From: Cyclobacterium sp. 1_MG-2023
Lineage (GTDB): Bacteria > Bacteroidota > Bacteroidia > Cytophagales > Cyclobacteriaceae
Reading direction: 5' to 3'
DNA: 64,000 nt
NCBI RefSeq assembly: GCF_030546805.1
Contig: NZ_JAUOPC010000001.1
Coordinates: forward strand, 518,081-582,080
Each line of letters begins with the position of its first letter. Within the stretch, counting starts at the first letter, position 1. Positions 28,207 to 36,744 of this stretch are shown here, one piece after another. Both the position numbers and the translations under genes were made by a program. The notes beneath the pieces were generated by a model, which saw nothing but the letters and a program-made list of their open reading frames with translations, was not told the DNA's origin and made no database searches.

Positions 28207-28766
28207 AAAAGGCAATTTTTTGAATATTTAACGCACAAATTAACTTGTATAAATTAAATATCACAACAAATCATCCTGTAAGCTTAAGTTATTTTTTAAT
28301 ATAACTGCTTAATTCAACACATTGGATAATTTTAACACCGGTAGGAAATTTCTTTCTTTCTATAAAAAAAATACTAGCTATTTATTTTAAAATTATAATT
28401 CAAGCAGGTGATTATGCTATCTATTAACTCCATGACTTCCTCTTTATTGAAACCCAAATTTTCCTTTCCTAAATAGCTGTTTTTTCTTTGAATTTTGTAA
28501 TTAATCCGTTAAAAACTTCCTTCAAGTGAAGGGAACCGGCCCTTTAATAAATTGATAAAAATGTTCAAATTTAATCAGGCATAAATAATAGGGTTCGTAA
28601 TAATTGTGGTAATAGCTAGCCAATAAATCAGTTTGGAAGTAGGATAGCACCCTTATGTTAAAGTACAAAACAGCAAAGAGGCGGCTGATTTTGAACTGAT
28701 TTCAGCACCTAGGCGATTATCTAATGCCTTTTTCGAGAATCAATTTCATTTTACCGAAAAATAAAA
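28207..28766. other. Gene-free stretch between tandem paralogues, containing a repeat element
   Basis: About 560 bp. It includes the promoter region of the short paralogue, a small hairpin CCTTCA(28519-28524)/TGAAGG(28527-28532), and a diverged copy of the ~180-bp intergenic element at about 28569-28743. No gene is supported. Confidence 0.5.
28569..28743. repeat. Diverged copy of ~180-bp MITE-like intergenic element
   Basis: It aligns end to end with 53186-53364. Shared blocks include TAATAGG..TTCGT near the left end, GATAGCACC/CATAGCACC in the centre, AAAACAGCAA, GGCTGATTTTGAA, GATTTCAGCAC and CTA.TGC near the right end. The terminal inverted repeats are more eroded here. The conserved GCTGA..TCAGC arms in the right half can form a hairpin in both copies. 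Confidence 0.65.
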
Positions 28767-28794
28767 AAAGCTCCGAACCAAAGTCCGGAGCTTT
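28767..28794 (-). terminator. Rho-independent terminator of the longer IgGFc-binding-type gene
   Basis: AAAGCTCCG (28767-28775) and CGGAGCTTT (28786-28794) with a 10-nt loop, preceded on the plus strand by a run of A. It shares the AAGCTCCGAAC arm with the terminator of the neighbouring paralogue. Confidence 0.85.
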
Positions 28795-28813
28795 AAATTG
28801 ATCAAAATTTAAA

Positions 28814-31800
28814 TTAATAGATAAATACTTTCTTGGAAATTATCCTGTCACCGTTGGACACATGAATCAGGTACAGGCCTGAACCAAAGCCTCCAAAGTT
28901 AAAGCTAGGGGTATTGCCTAGCTTGGCTCCATGGATCAATTGTCCGTTGCCTTTATAGATCATAACTGTAACATCTTCACTCAAAGAAGAGGGATAGAGG
29001 AAATTCACTATATTTTGAGAAGGTTGAGGATAGACTTTTAGGTCTTCCATTAAACTGCCATTGGCGGTTTCCCCTTCTAAGGAATTACTCTCTAACTGAT
29101 CAATGGATTCATTGACTATCCTCAAATTTCCTCCCCCATCAAAGCCGGCCATAAAATTGACAGTTAAACTTTCACCCATAGTATTGTCAGCATTATAAGG
29201 AGAGACCATCAATTTATATTTACCTTCATTGAAGTACTTGCCTGAATAATCATTGGCAGGTAAATCTCCAAAAATGGCGTATGGTGCTTTTCTCTCCGTC
29301 CAGTTGTAATTCTTAGCTCCGGACAATTGGAAAGTCATGGCTGCGATATTATCCCCTTTGCCATCAGCCCTTATATTCAACTTGACATCTTTGTATTGAT
29401 TCAAATCAATATAACTACCTTCCATAAGCTCCATAATATCTTCGTCAGTATCTGCATTTACCAGCGTGAATTTATCAATTTTGCTATTATGAATCACCTC
29501 AAAATTGACTGATAAGGTATCTCCACCAAAACCTCTTTGAGTGCTTGAATTGAAAGGGAATGCAGAAGCAGCCAAAGAATAAGTACCCTCAGGAAGATCT
29601 ATTCCAGCATAATCACCATTAGTATCCATAAAAAGCGCGTATGGTTCAATTTTCTCAAATTTGGATAAGTTAATAGGACCACTAATCTCCATACCCACTC
29701 CACCCTGTACTTGATTTAGTGGAGTATTTGCTCGTATATTAAACTTCTTCCCTTTAAAAGTGGATAGATCAATAATATCTCCATCCTTAATTTCTATGAT
29801 ATCTGTATCATCAGTAGCATTAACTAAGGTGAAACCTTCAATAATATTATCAAAATAAACTTCAAACTTTAATGTAGACTCCAAACCTCCATCTCCTTGA
29901 TATCTATTAATTTCATAAGGTGTAGCACTAAACTCATAAATGCCAGGATATAATGCTTTACCTGCAAATCTGCCTACACCTTCTTTAAAAGCCGTATACG
30001 GTTCATGAAATTCCGTTCTTGAATATCCATATGGAGAACAAGTGGAGCACCTAAAAAAGTATTGATAAACAAATTTTACAGCACCAACTTTACCTTTATT
30101 GGTAATCGCAGCAACGTTGTATCTATTACCTTTTAAAGTAGAATATGGAATTCTTTCTCCATCTTTCAATTCTCTGATTAATGAAAAAGTATTTGCATCT
30201 ACCAACCAAAAGCCTTCAATGGCCAATTCCCCATTTTCATCAACAACCTTAACAGTTGCCTCCGCTTCTTCTCCTCCATCATAATTGGCAGTGACCATCA
30301 AATCACCTAACTCATCCGGAGTACCACAGCGTTCTACCCTACCATTTTCATCAGTGATGCCTTTCCCGTAGAATACACCATTTACATCAAAAGAAACTTC
30401 TACACCTGCTAATGGCATTCCAAATTGATCCAATATAGTGGCTGCCAAACATACCTCTTCACCAAGCACTATTTCCACTTCGTTTTCTTCAAACGAAATA
30501 ATGGTAGGGACTGGAGCGTTATCAGTGACAGTTATCATTGCGGTAACGGTATTCTCGACTGCATAATAGAAGCCGAATTCAAACTCCCCTTCCATATCCG
30601 GATTGAAGCAATAATTCAATACTCCGTCCTCATTTGTCATTAAAGACCCGGCAGGCTCTCCATTTTTAGTAACGAATACCTCTATGAGTCCAACAGGGTC
30701 TTCGAACTGATCCAAGACCTCTACTTCTAAACATGTCTCCTCATTGAGAACCACTTCACCCTCCGATGGATTAACTGAAATGGATGTAGCAACCAACACC
30801 ACTTGAATGACCTTAACCGTACCTGTGGCAGGAGTTCCACCTGCATAATTTACAGCAAAACTTAAATCACCCATGCTGTCGGTAACAATACAATAGGCAA
30901 CTATTCCATTTTCATCACTCATTAAGGTGGCAACAACTTCTCCATTGATTTCAATTGTTACTTCTTTATTTATAAGTGGGTCACCATTTTGATCCAACAC
31001 TAGGGATTCCACACAGGCTTCCTCACCCAAATTGACCTCAGCAGATATATTGGTTATTGAAATGGCACTGGCTACAAGGTCAGTACCTCCGTCTCCGCTT
31101 CCACTTCCACCACCGGAATTGATTACTTTTATATTGGTTGAAGCCGGACTACCTCCTCCGATATAGTTAACTGTAAAAACAAGCAACTCACCATCTTCAA
31201 CTTCAGAAGTTTTACAGAATTCAGCAATGCCATTTTCATCTGTTATCTCCGAACCGGCAGCTTCTCCATTGATTTCCAGTTGGACTTCTACCCCTTCCAT
31301 TACATTTCCAAACTGATCTTTAACAGTGGCCGTCACACATACCTGTTGTCCTAAATTTACCTCATTTGATCCGCCATCTATACTTATGGTTGTAGGAACA
31401 GAGGCAGGAATCTCTATCATTACGGTAGTTTCGGTTTTATCGCCACCGTCATAATAACTGGTAAATAAAAGGTCTCCACCTTCTTCCGGTGTGAAGCAAT
31501 ATTCAACCATTCCATTCTCATCAGATTCACCGCTATGGATTATATTGCCCATATATTCGATAAATAGCTCTTCATCCTCCATAGGATTGCCAAATTGATC
31601 CAATACCTGACTGTTAAGGCATATCTCTTCACCCAAGGTCACCGATTCAGGCAAAGAGGAAAGTAGCACCTGATCCGGTCTAGGAATAGTTGTTGTAACC
31701 GTAGCTTCCACAAAATTACTTCCAACTGAGGCGATAATTTTATCGGTTCCCTCATTGGTGGCATCAAAACAGAAATTGGCGATTCCTTCCTTATTTGTTA

Positions 31801-33283
31801 CCCCAAAGCCTATTTTTTCATTGACTCCTTCCACTTCAAAATCAACCCTAACACCGAAAATAGGAATTCCTTCATCGTCTGTCACAGTAGAATTGAAGCA
31901 ATAGGTGGTTCCTTGCTGGATTTCCTGTTCCAGATCTAAATTAATATTCCGTACTTGTTCTACACTGGCTAAGGCTTGCCCCCCCGGGTATCCATAGGAA
32001 TCATAACTACCAAAACCATACATAAAAGCGCCAAAAGCCAAGTTTCCAGAAATATTATGTGTTCCTTGAGAAACTTCTACCTGTGCACCAGCATAGGTAG
32101 ATCCCGGGATATTAGTGAAAATAGATGGGTCTAAAAAACTACCATCCACGTCGATCTTATCCTTTTGAGAAATAGGAACAGCCAGATTAATAAAATGCTT
32201 ATTAAAACCGACAGAAGGTGTACTTACTGTATATTGATTTTGAAACTGCTCAAATGGAGGTATCAGCATCATAAATGGATCAGAAATCACTCCATCTGAT
32301 GTTTGACCTTTTGAATATTGGGCAACCAAAATTGCCTGATTGGATTCAATATTTGTAAAAACATTACTAGGAATACTCAACTCCTTAAACTCCCCTTTGG
32401 CTAGTGTAAAATCCTGAGTAAATCCCTGAGTTCCTACCACTGATACATTTGTTCCATCTTTAGTCGCTAAAATTCTAAAAATATCACCAGACCTTCTAGT
32501 TGACAATGGTGTAGTAACAAAACTTTGCCCTAAAGAAGAGACTGGGGGGATTTGCTCAATTAAGTGGTCACAATAAGTAGTCCCAAAAGGTACATTACTA
32601 CAGGTGTGTCCACTAAAAACAGAAATGGGAGCATCAGATCTTACGATAGTACCTGTGAGATCTTTTCCACTGATTGCAGCCGCCAGCTGATAAGTTTGTC
32701 CTTTCTGCAAGGTGATTTCATAGGGCACTCCTTCGGCTCTTAATCTGGTCCCATTGGCTGGAATTATTGTCACCGTAGTATTGTCCTCAGTTGCTACTAC
32801 TCCGAGAACGGAAGCTAACGTAACTGTTGAACTCCAAGAAGTATAGGACATAATAATATATTCATTGCCCAAAATATCAACAGGTAGTCCCAAAAAGGCA
32901 TCCGTAGAAGCAGACCTTTGGTTTAGGCCGTAAACAGTAATTTCATTTTCAGCTATAATATGCACCCCCTTGTCACTAATCTCATCATCTTGATTAGCCA
33001 ATAAACTTGTGGGTAAATCAACTTTGGTAATTTCTCCAGGTGTGACTGAAAAATCTATTACAACATTATTGGGTAAATTGACCTTACCAGTAGTTGGTAC
33101 ATCGCCTGATATAAATAGGTCTAAATTAACTCCAGAATTATCATTATTCCGGTTAAACATTAACCAAAATTCTTTTCCCTTATTATCGGGAATATCATTC
33201 TGAGAATATACTAAGCCCATTGGTAGTATAAGCAGCAGAATAATAAAGGTTAAAACACTGTAAGGTTTTTTCATAACAGACAT
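28814..33283 (-). CDS. T9SS-secreted protein with IgGFc-binding-type domain and six Ig-like repeats (long paralogue)
   Basis: 1489 residues. The signal peptide ends near VYSQ; either ATG at 33283 or 33274 works, and the latter gives a standard MKKPYSVLTF start. The IgGFc-binding-type region (to about 440) parallels that of the neighbour: GKEFWLMFNRNN, VYGLNQRS, ISVFSGHTC, FINLAVPIS, FMYGFGSYDSYG. Six Big_1-like domains follow (about 440-1020), each with a LGEE.C...VLDQFGNP-type start and a second Cys near SDENG...YC. A Gly/Ser linker GGGSGSGDGG lies between domains 3 and 4. Three ~115-residue beta modules (FWLVDA, FTLVNA, FTLVNA) and a T9SS sorting domain end the protein. It is probably a long surface stalk with an N-terminal binding head (inference). 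Confidence 0.85.
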   Translation of the reverse strand: MSVMKKPYSVLTFIILLLILPMGLVYSQNDIPDNKGKEFWLMFNRNNDNSGVNLDLFISGDVPTTGKVNLPNNVVIDFSVTPGEITKVDLPTSLLANQDDEISDKGVHIIAENEITVYGLNQRSASTDAFLGLPVDILGNEYIIMSYTSWSSTVTLASVLGVVATEDNTTVTIIPANGTRLRAEGVPYEITLQKGQTYQLAAAISGKDLTGTIVRSDAPISVFSGHTCSNVPFGTTYCDHLIEQIPPVSSLGQSFVTTPLSTRRSGDIFRILATKDGTNVSVVGTQGFTQDFTLAKGEFKELSIPSNVFTNIESNQAILVAQYSKGQTSDGVISDPFMMLIPPFEQFQNQYTVSTPSVGFNKHFINLAVPISQKDKIDVDGSFLDPSIFTNIPGSTYAGAQVEVSQGTHNISGNLAFGAFMYGFGSYDSYGYPGGQALASVEQVRNINLDLEQEIQQGTTYCFNSTVTDDEGIPIFGVRVDFEVEGVNEKIGFGVTNKEGIANFCFDATNEGTDKIIASVGSNFVEATVTTTIPRPDQVLLSSLPESVTLGEEICLNSQVLDQFGNPMEDEELFIEYMGNIIHSGESDENGMVEYCFTPEEGGDLLFTSYYDGGDKTETTVMIEIPASVPTTISIDGGSNEVNLGQQVCVTATVKDQFGNVMEGVEVQLEINGEAAGSEITDENGIAEFCKTSEVEDGELLVFTVNYIGGGSPASTNIKVINSGGGSGSGDGGTDLVASAISITNISAEVNLGEEACVESLVLDQNGDPLINKEVTIEINGEVVATLMSDENGIVAYCIVTDSMGDLSFAVNYAGGTPATGTVKVIQVVLVATSISVNPSEGEVVLNEETCLEVEVLDQFEDPVGLIEVFVTKNGEPAGSLMTNEDGVLNYCFNPDMEGEFEFGFYYAVENTVTAMITVTDNAPVPTIISFEENEVEIVLGEEVCLAATILDQFGMPLAGVEVSFDVNGVFYGKGITDENGRVERCGTPDELGDLMVTANYDGGEEAEATVKVVDENGELAIEGFWLVDANTFSLIRELKDGERIPYSTLKGNRYNVAAITNKGKVGAVKFVYQYFFRCSTCSPYGYSRTEFHEPYTAFKEGVGRFAGKALYPGIYEFSATPYEINRYQGDGGLESTLKFEVYFDNIIEGFTLVNATDDTDIIEIKDGDIIDLSTFKGKKFNIRANTPLNQVQGGVGMEISGPINLSKFEKIEPYALFMDTNGDYAGIDLPEGTYSLAASAFPFNSSTQRGFGGDTLSVNFEVIHNSKIDKFTLVNADTDEDIMELMEGSYIDLNQYKDVKLNIRADGKGDNIAAMTFQLSGAKNYNWTERKAPYAIFGDLPANDYSGKYFNEGKYKLMVSPYNADNTMGESLTVNFMAGFDGGGNLRIVNESIDQLESNSLEGETANGSLMEDLKVYPQPSQNIVNFLYPSSLSEDVTVMIYKGNGQLIHGAKLGNTPSFNFGGFGSGLYLIHVSNGDRIISKKVFIY
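30230..31950 (-). repeat. Six tandem Big_1-like coding repeats
   Basis: Approximate unit starts on the minus strand are 31950, 31690, 31400, 31080, 30800 and 30510. Each unit of 90-100 codons has a conserved cysteine in the first strand and a second one about 55 residues later, presumably a disulfide. The short paralogue has only two such units, matching the first and last of this series best. Confidence 0.7.
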
Positions 33284-33360
33284 ATTTATGGGTTATATAT
33301 ACATAAATATATATATGTAAAAATTAAGTTAACAAACTCAACTTATTAGTTTTTAATCTT

Positions 33361-34725
33361 TTACATAAAAATAATAGAAATAGAAAGTACTATAATAAAA
33401 CCTGTAATAGATATTATAGTCTCGAGAGTAGTCCAAGTTTGTAAAGTTTCTTTCTCACTTATATCCAAATATTTCTTAACCAACCAGAACCCCGAATCAT
33501 TTACATGAGATAAGATACAAGCTCCTGCTGCTATAGCAATACCTATTAAAGCTTTATGAGGATCAGACATGTTCATATCTATAATTATTGGAGAGATCAT
33601 TCCTGCAGCGGTCACCATGGCCACAGTGGCCGAACCTTGAATGATACGAATAATAACCGCGATTAGATAAGCCATCACTATAGGGGCTACATTATAGGCT
33701 ATAAAAACTTCAGCAAGTGCTTCTCCGGCACCACTTTGCACAAGGATTTCTTTAAACATCCCACCAGCACCTGTTATCACAATAATAAGTCCTGCAGGAG
33801 CTAGGGCCCTGTCTGAAAATTCAAGCAATTGTTTGGCCTTGTACCCTTTTCTATACCCTAGGAAATAAAGGGCCACCAGGGTAGCTATGGTCAACGCAAT
33901 AAAAGGATGCCCTAAAAATTGGGCTATTTCTAACAAATAATTATCTCCATTAATATGGCCCGTCTCCACCAATAAATTGGAAGTGGTAGCAATTAAAATT
34001 AATATTAAGGGCAGAATAATAATAAATGCTATTAAATAAAAGTCGCTTTTAGAAGCATTACTTGTAGCTTCATCCTTAAATTCTATATGTGAAGGAACAG
34101 GCACAAATATTTTCTTAGAAATATACTGACCAAAAATAGGCCCTGCCAATATCGCACAAGGCAATCCCACAATCACCCCAAAAATTATCATCCAGCCTAA
34201 AGGAGCATTTAATATTTCCGCAACTGCTACCGGTCCGGGAGTAGGAGGAATAAAGGCATGTGTAACGGCCATTCCTGCTAATAAAGGAATAGCATAATGT
34301 AACAATGAATTTCCTGATTTATTGGCTAAGGCATAAACCAATGGAATTAAGATAATAAAGCCTACATCCAAAAATACCGGTATAGAAACAATAAAACCTG
34401 TTAGCATTAATGCCCAAGAAGTTCTCTTTTCCCCAAAACCTTTAATTAAAAAATGAGCCATGGTTTGTGCACCCCCGGAGACCTCTAACAATTTACCTAA
34501 AATTGCACCAAGACCAACAACAATGGTAATAAAACCTAAAATATCACCCATGCCTTTTTGAAGACTACCTATAAGTTCCATAAAAGGCATACCTGATGCC
34601 AAGCCTACAAAACAACTGGCCAATAATAAAGAAATAAAGGCATGCACCTTTAATTTCATCACTAATACCAACAACAACAATATAGACAAAGAGGTAATTA
34701 TAAATAGATAAAGCGTTTGATCCAT
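33361..34725 (-). CDS. GntP-family gluconate/sugar-acid:H+ symporter
   Basis: 454 residues, 12 or more hydrophobic segments, no signal peptide. GntP family features are the FITIVVGLGAILGKLLEVSGGA segment (landmark split: GLGAILGKLLE, SGGAQ), FIPPTPGPVAVAE, SIPVFLDVGFIIL and GSATVAMVTAAG. It imports gluconate-like or 2-keto-3-deoxy sugar acids with protons. It lies 68 bp downstream of the aldolase gene and is probably co-transcribed with dgoK and the aldolase, so a deoxy-ketoacid or galactonate-type substrate is more likely than gluconate itself (inference). Confidence 0.9.
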   Translation of the reverse strand: MDQTLYLFIITSLSILLLLVLVMKLKVHAFISLLLASCFVGLASGMPFMELIGSLQKGMGDILGFITIVVGLGAILGKLLEVSGGAQTMAHFLIKGFGEKRTSWALMLTGFIVSIPVFLDVGFIILIPLVYALANKSGNSLLHYAIPLLAGMAVTHAFIPPTPGPVAVAEILNAPLGWMIIFGVIVGLPCAILAGPIFGQYISKKIFVPVPSHIEFKDEATSNASKSDFYLIAFIIILPLILILIATTSNLLVETGHINGDNYLLEIAQFLGHPFIALTIATLVALYFLGYRKGYKAKQLLEFSDRALAPAGLIIVITGAGGMFKEILVQSGAGEALAEVFIAYNVAPIVMAYLIAVIIRIIQGSATVAMVTAAGMISPIIIDMNMSDPHKALIGIAIAAGACILSHVNDSGFWLVKKYLDISEKETLQTWTTLETIISITGFIIVLSISIIFM

Positions 34726-34793
34726 GGGTTTATTAAATAAAATATAATAGGGGAAATATAAAATAGCCGAAATAGTAGAATTAATTCGGCATA

Positions 34794-35435
34794 CTAATCA
34801 GTATCCTGATAGGCTTTTAAAAATTGACTTAGGTGTTTTTTAAGACCTTCCCAATCTTTGTTCTGTAAGAAAGATTTTGGAACCACAGCACTACCAACAC
34901 CAACACCAGATGCACCTGCTTTAAAATAGGCTGATATATTGTCCTTGCTGACACCACCGGTAGGCAACAATTTAATAGTATCCAAAGGGCCTAATAAATC
35001 CTTGATATAACCCGGTCCCATGGCCGACGAAGGAAACACCTTGACCATATTGGCTCCTAATTTCCATGCTTTATAAACCTCTGTGGGGGTGAAAGCTCCC
35101 GGGAATACCGGAACTTGATTGGCCACGCAATATTGAATTACCTCTTGATCTAATATTGGAGTAACGATAAACTGAGCCCCTGCACCTAAAGCAGCATGCA
35201 AGTCATTGATGTCACAAACGGTTCCAGCTCCTATATTTAGTTCATCGCCGTATTCATTGACCAAGCGAGCGATATCCTCGGTGGCATTTTTAGAATTCAA
35301 AGTGATTTCCATGGTGGAAAGGCCTGAAACTTTAAAACAGTGAGCAACCTGAAGCAAATCATCACTCTCTAAATTTCTGAAAATGGCTACTATGGGAGCT
35401 TTATCAAAAGCTTCCCAGGAAAATGTTTTTTTCAT
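34794..35435 (-). CDS. eda: 2-keto-3-deoxy-6-phospho-sugar-acid aldolase (KDPG/KDPGal aldolase)
   Basis: 213 residues, class I aldolase TIM barrel. Schiff-base Lys132 is in MVKVFPSS, the general base Glu43 is in TMEITL, and phosphate-binding glycines are in LLPTGGV and GVGVGSAVV. It splits KDPG or KDPGal to pyruvate and glyceraldehyde 3-phosphate. Its 5' end overlaps the 3' end of the DgoK-type kinase gene by 32 bp, and no later ATG is plausible, so coupling is strong. The neighbour kinase points to the galactonate (KDPGal) version; the symbol dgoA would also fit. Confidence 0.93.
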   Translation of the reverse strand: MKKTFSWEAFDKAPIVAIFRNLESDDLLQVAHCFKVSGLSTMEITLNSKNATEDIARLVNEYGDELNIGAGTVCDINDLHAALGAGAQFIVTPILDQEVIQYCVANQVPVFPGAFTPTEVYKAWKLGANMVKVFPSSAMGPGYIKDLLGPLDTIKLLPTGGVSKDNISAYFKAGASGVGVGSAVVPKSFLQNKDWEGLKKHLSQFLKAYQDTD

Positions 35436-36399
35436 TGTTAATATTTTGATTCAAAATTTGAATTTGACCATGAATGACTGATTTACGGACCCACTCTTTG
35501 GGTAAAACCTCAGCATGGAGACCCAATATTTCCATTCCTATTGCATAATTTAAATGCAATTTACCTTCGGAACAGAGATAAATTCTGGAATCCTTTTCTT
35601 CCACCAAATTACTCAGTTCATTCCCAATCAACAAACCGCTTAAATAATGAAAGTTTTCTTCTTTGGTATAACGACCAAATAATTCGTTCGTTCTCACCTT
35701 GAAAAGCACCGATAATAAAGCACTTGAAGCGCCCTCCTCAACCCCAACTTTAAAAATTTCTTGGAACTTTTCGTTTGGCCTAGCGTCCATTTTCACACTT
35801 TTTGATAGAATACTTTGATAAGCCATTAATTGAAACACCTCTCCGGTCATGTAGGTTTTGAAGTTGCTGACCTTATATCCTTTTACTTTTATGTGCTTGG
35901 AATGGGTCCCCGGTAAAATAAAAACACCCTCACCTGAGAAATTTTCCAACTGCCTCACCACACCTATCAGTTGAGTCTCCTCTCCCCTCATGACATTGTC
36001 CGAACTCCTAAGGCCTGACACCAATAGCAAGGAATGGTCAAAATCATCGGAAATAGGAAAGTATTCCAATCCTACCGAATTCCCTTTTACATCTATAGGC
36101 AAATCCGCATAAGGCAGTTCCATAATCCCTATACTAGAAGAGGCCATACCCGAGCAAACGATCAACATTCCATCTAAATTAACATGGAGGTTAATGCTCA
36201 TTTGCTTAATTTCCTTCTTTAATTGGTCGAAATAAAATTTAACTCTATGCTCCTCATTTCCGGATTCTACGAACTTATGGTAGGTAGCTTGTATTCCCGC
36301 TTCATTCACATACTCACCTTCTATGCTTGCATCAGTTAAATTGACAATCCGTAATCTGAAAGAACTTGTCCCCCAATCACAACTCAAAAATTTCATCAT
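35404..36399 (-). CDS. dgoK: 2-dehydro-3-deoxygalactonokinase
   Basis: 331 residues, the size of DgoK (PF05035). The N-terminal phosphate-1-type motif is SCDWGTSSFRLR (6-17). GMASSSIGIMELPY and LPGTHSKHIKVK are family blocks (the GTH..H segment is close to the nucleotide site). It phosphorylates 2-keto-3-deoxygalactonate at C6 in the De Ley-Doudoroff pathway. The next gene is the matching aldolase (32-bp overlap), then a GntP permease. Galactonate dehydratase is not in the window. Confidence 0.92.
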   Translation of the reverse strand: MMKFLSCDWGTSSFRLRIVNLTDASIEGEYVNEAGIQATYHKFVESGNEEHRVKFYFDQLKKEIKQMSINLHVNLDGMLIVCSGMASSSIGIMELPYADLPIDVKGNSVGLEYFPISDDFDHSLLLVSGLRSSDNVMRGEETQLIGVVRQLENFSGEGVFILPGTHSKHIKVKGYKVSNFKTYMTGEVFQLMAYQSILSKSVKMDARPNEKFQEIFKVGVEEGASSALLSVLFKVRTNELFGRYTKEENFHYLSGLLIGNELSNLVEEKDSRIYLCSEGKLHLNYAIGMEILGLHAEVLPKEWVRKSVIHGQIQILNQNINNEKNIFLGSF

Positions 36400-36744
36400 A
36401 TTTTCTCAAAATTTATCTAACCCCAGATTTACCAAATCACCTTCAATCTCCTACCCAGAACAGGTAATATCAATGAAAATTATGTCGATTGACTTTTAAA
36501 ATTAGCTAAAAATATTATTTAATACTTGAAAAGTATAATCATTTAATTCACTGAGATCATTATTTCCCCAGTGCCTATTTATTTTTAGTGTTAAAAAATT
36601 TATATGCCTTGCTGTCTTATAAAATACTTGTTATTGCCATCCATTCATTTGGCTCATGCCGTTTTCTTGTATTTTTAAAAGTGAAAAGTAAAAAATAAAG
36701 AAATAAAATTGTATTTCTGATGCCAATTAAAGGTAAATCAACTC
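36400..36744. other. Gene-free AT-rich stretch upstream of dgoK
   Basis: 345 bp between two minus-strand genes. It should hold the promoter of the dgoK operon. A TAAATTTTG at about 36404-36412 is one base off the -7 consensus spacing and too close to the ATG to be convincing. No gene, hairpin terminator or operator-like palindrome was found. Confidence 0.4.

Noticed and set aside
28207-28215. TTG start nine bases upstream for the short IgGFc-binding-type gene
   Set aside because: The ATG at 28206 gives a normal signal peptide start, and the extension adds only three residues.
24913-33283. Inferring antibody binding or pathogenicity from the IgGFc-binding-type domain
   Set aside because: The domain name comes from one animal protein; the rest of the window looks like an environmental Bacteroidota and no virulence genes were seen.
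33294-33321. AT-only palindrome between the long paralogue and the GntP gene
   Set aside because: Pure A/T alternation forms palindromes by chance; it is too weak for a terminator.
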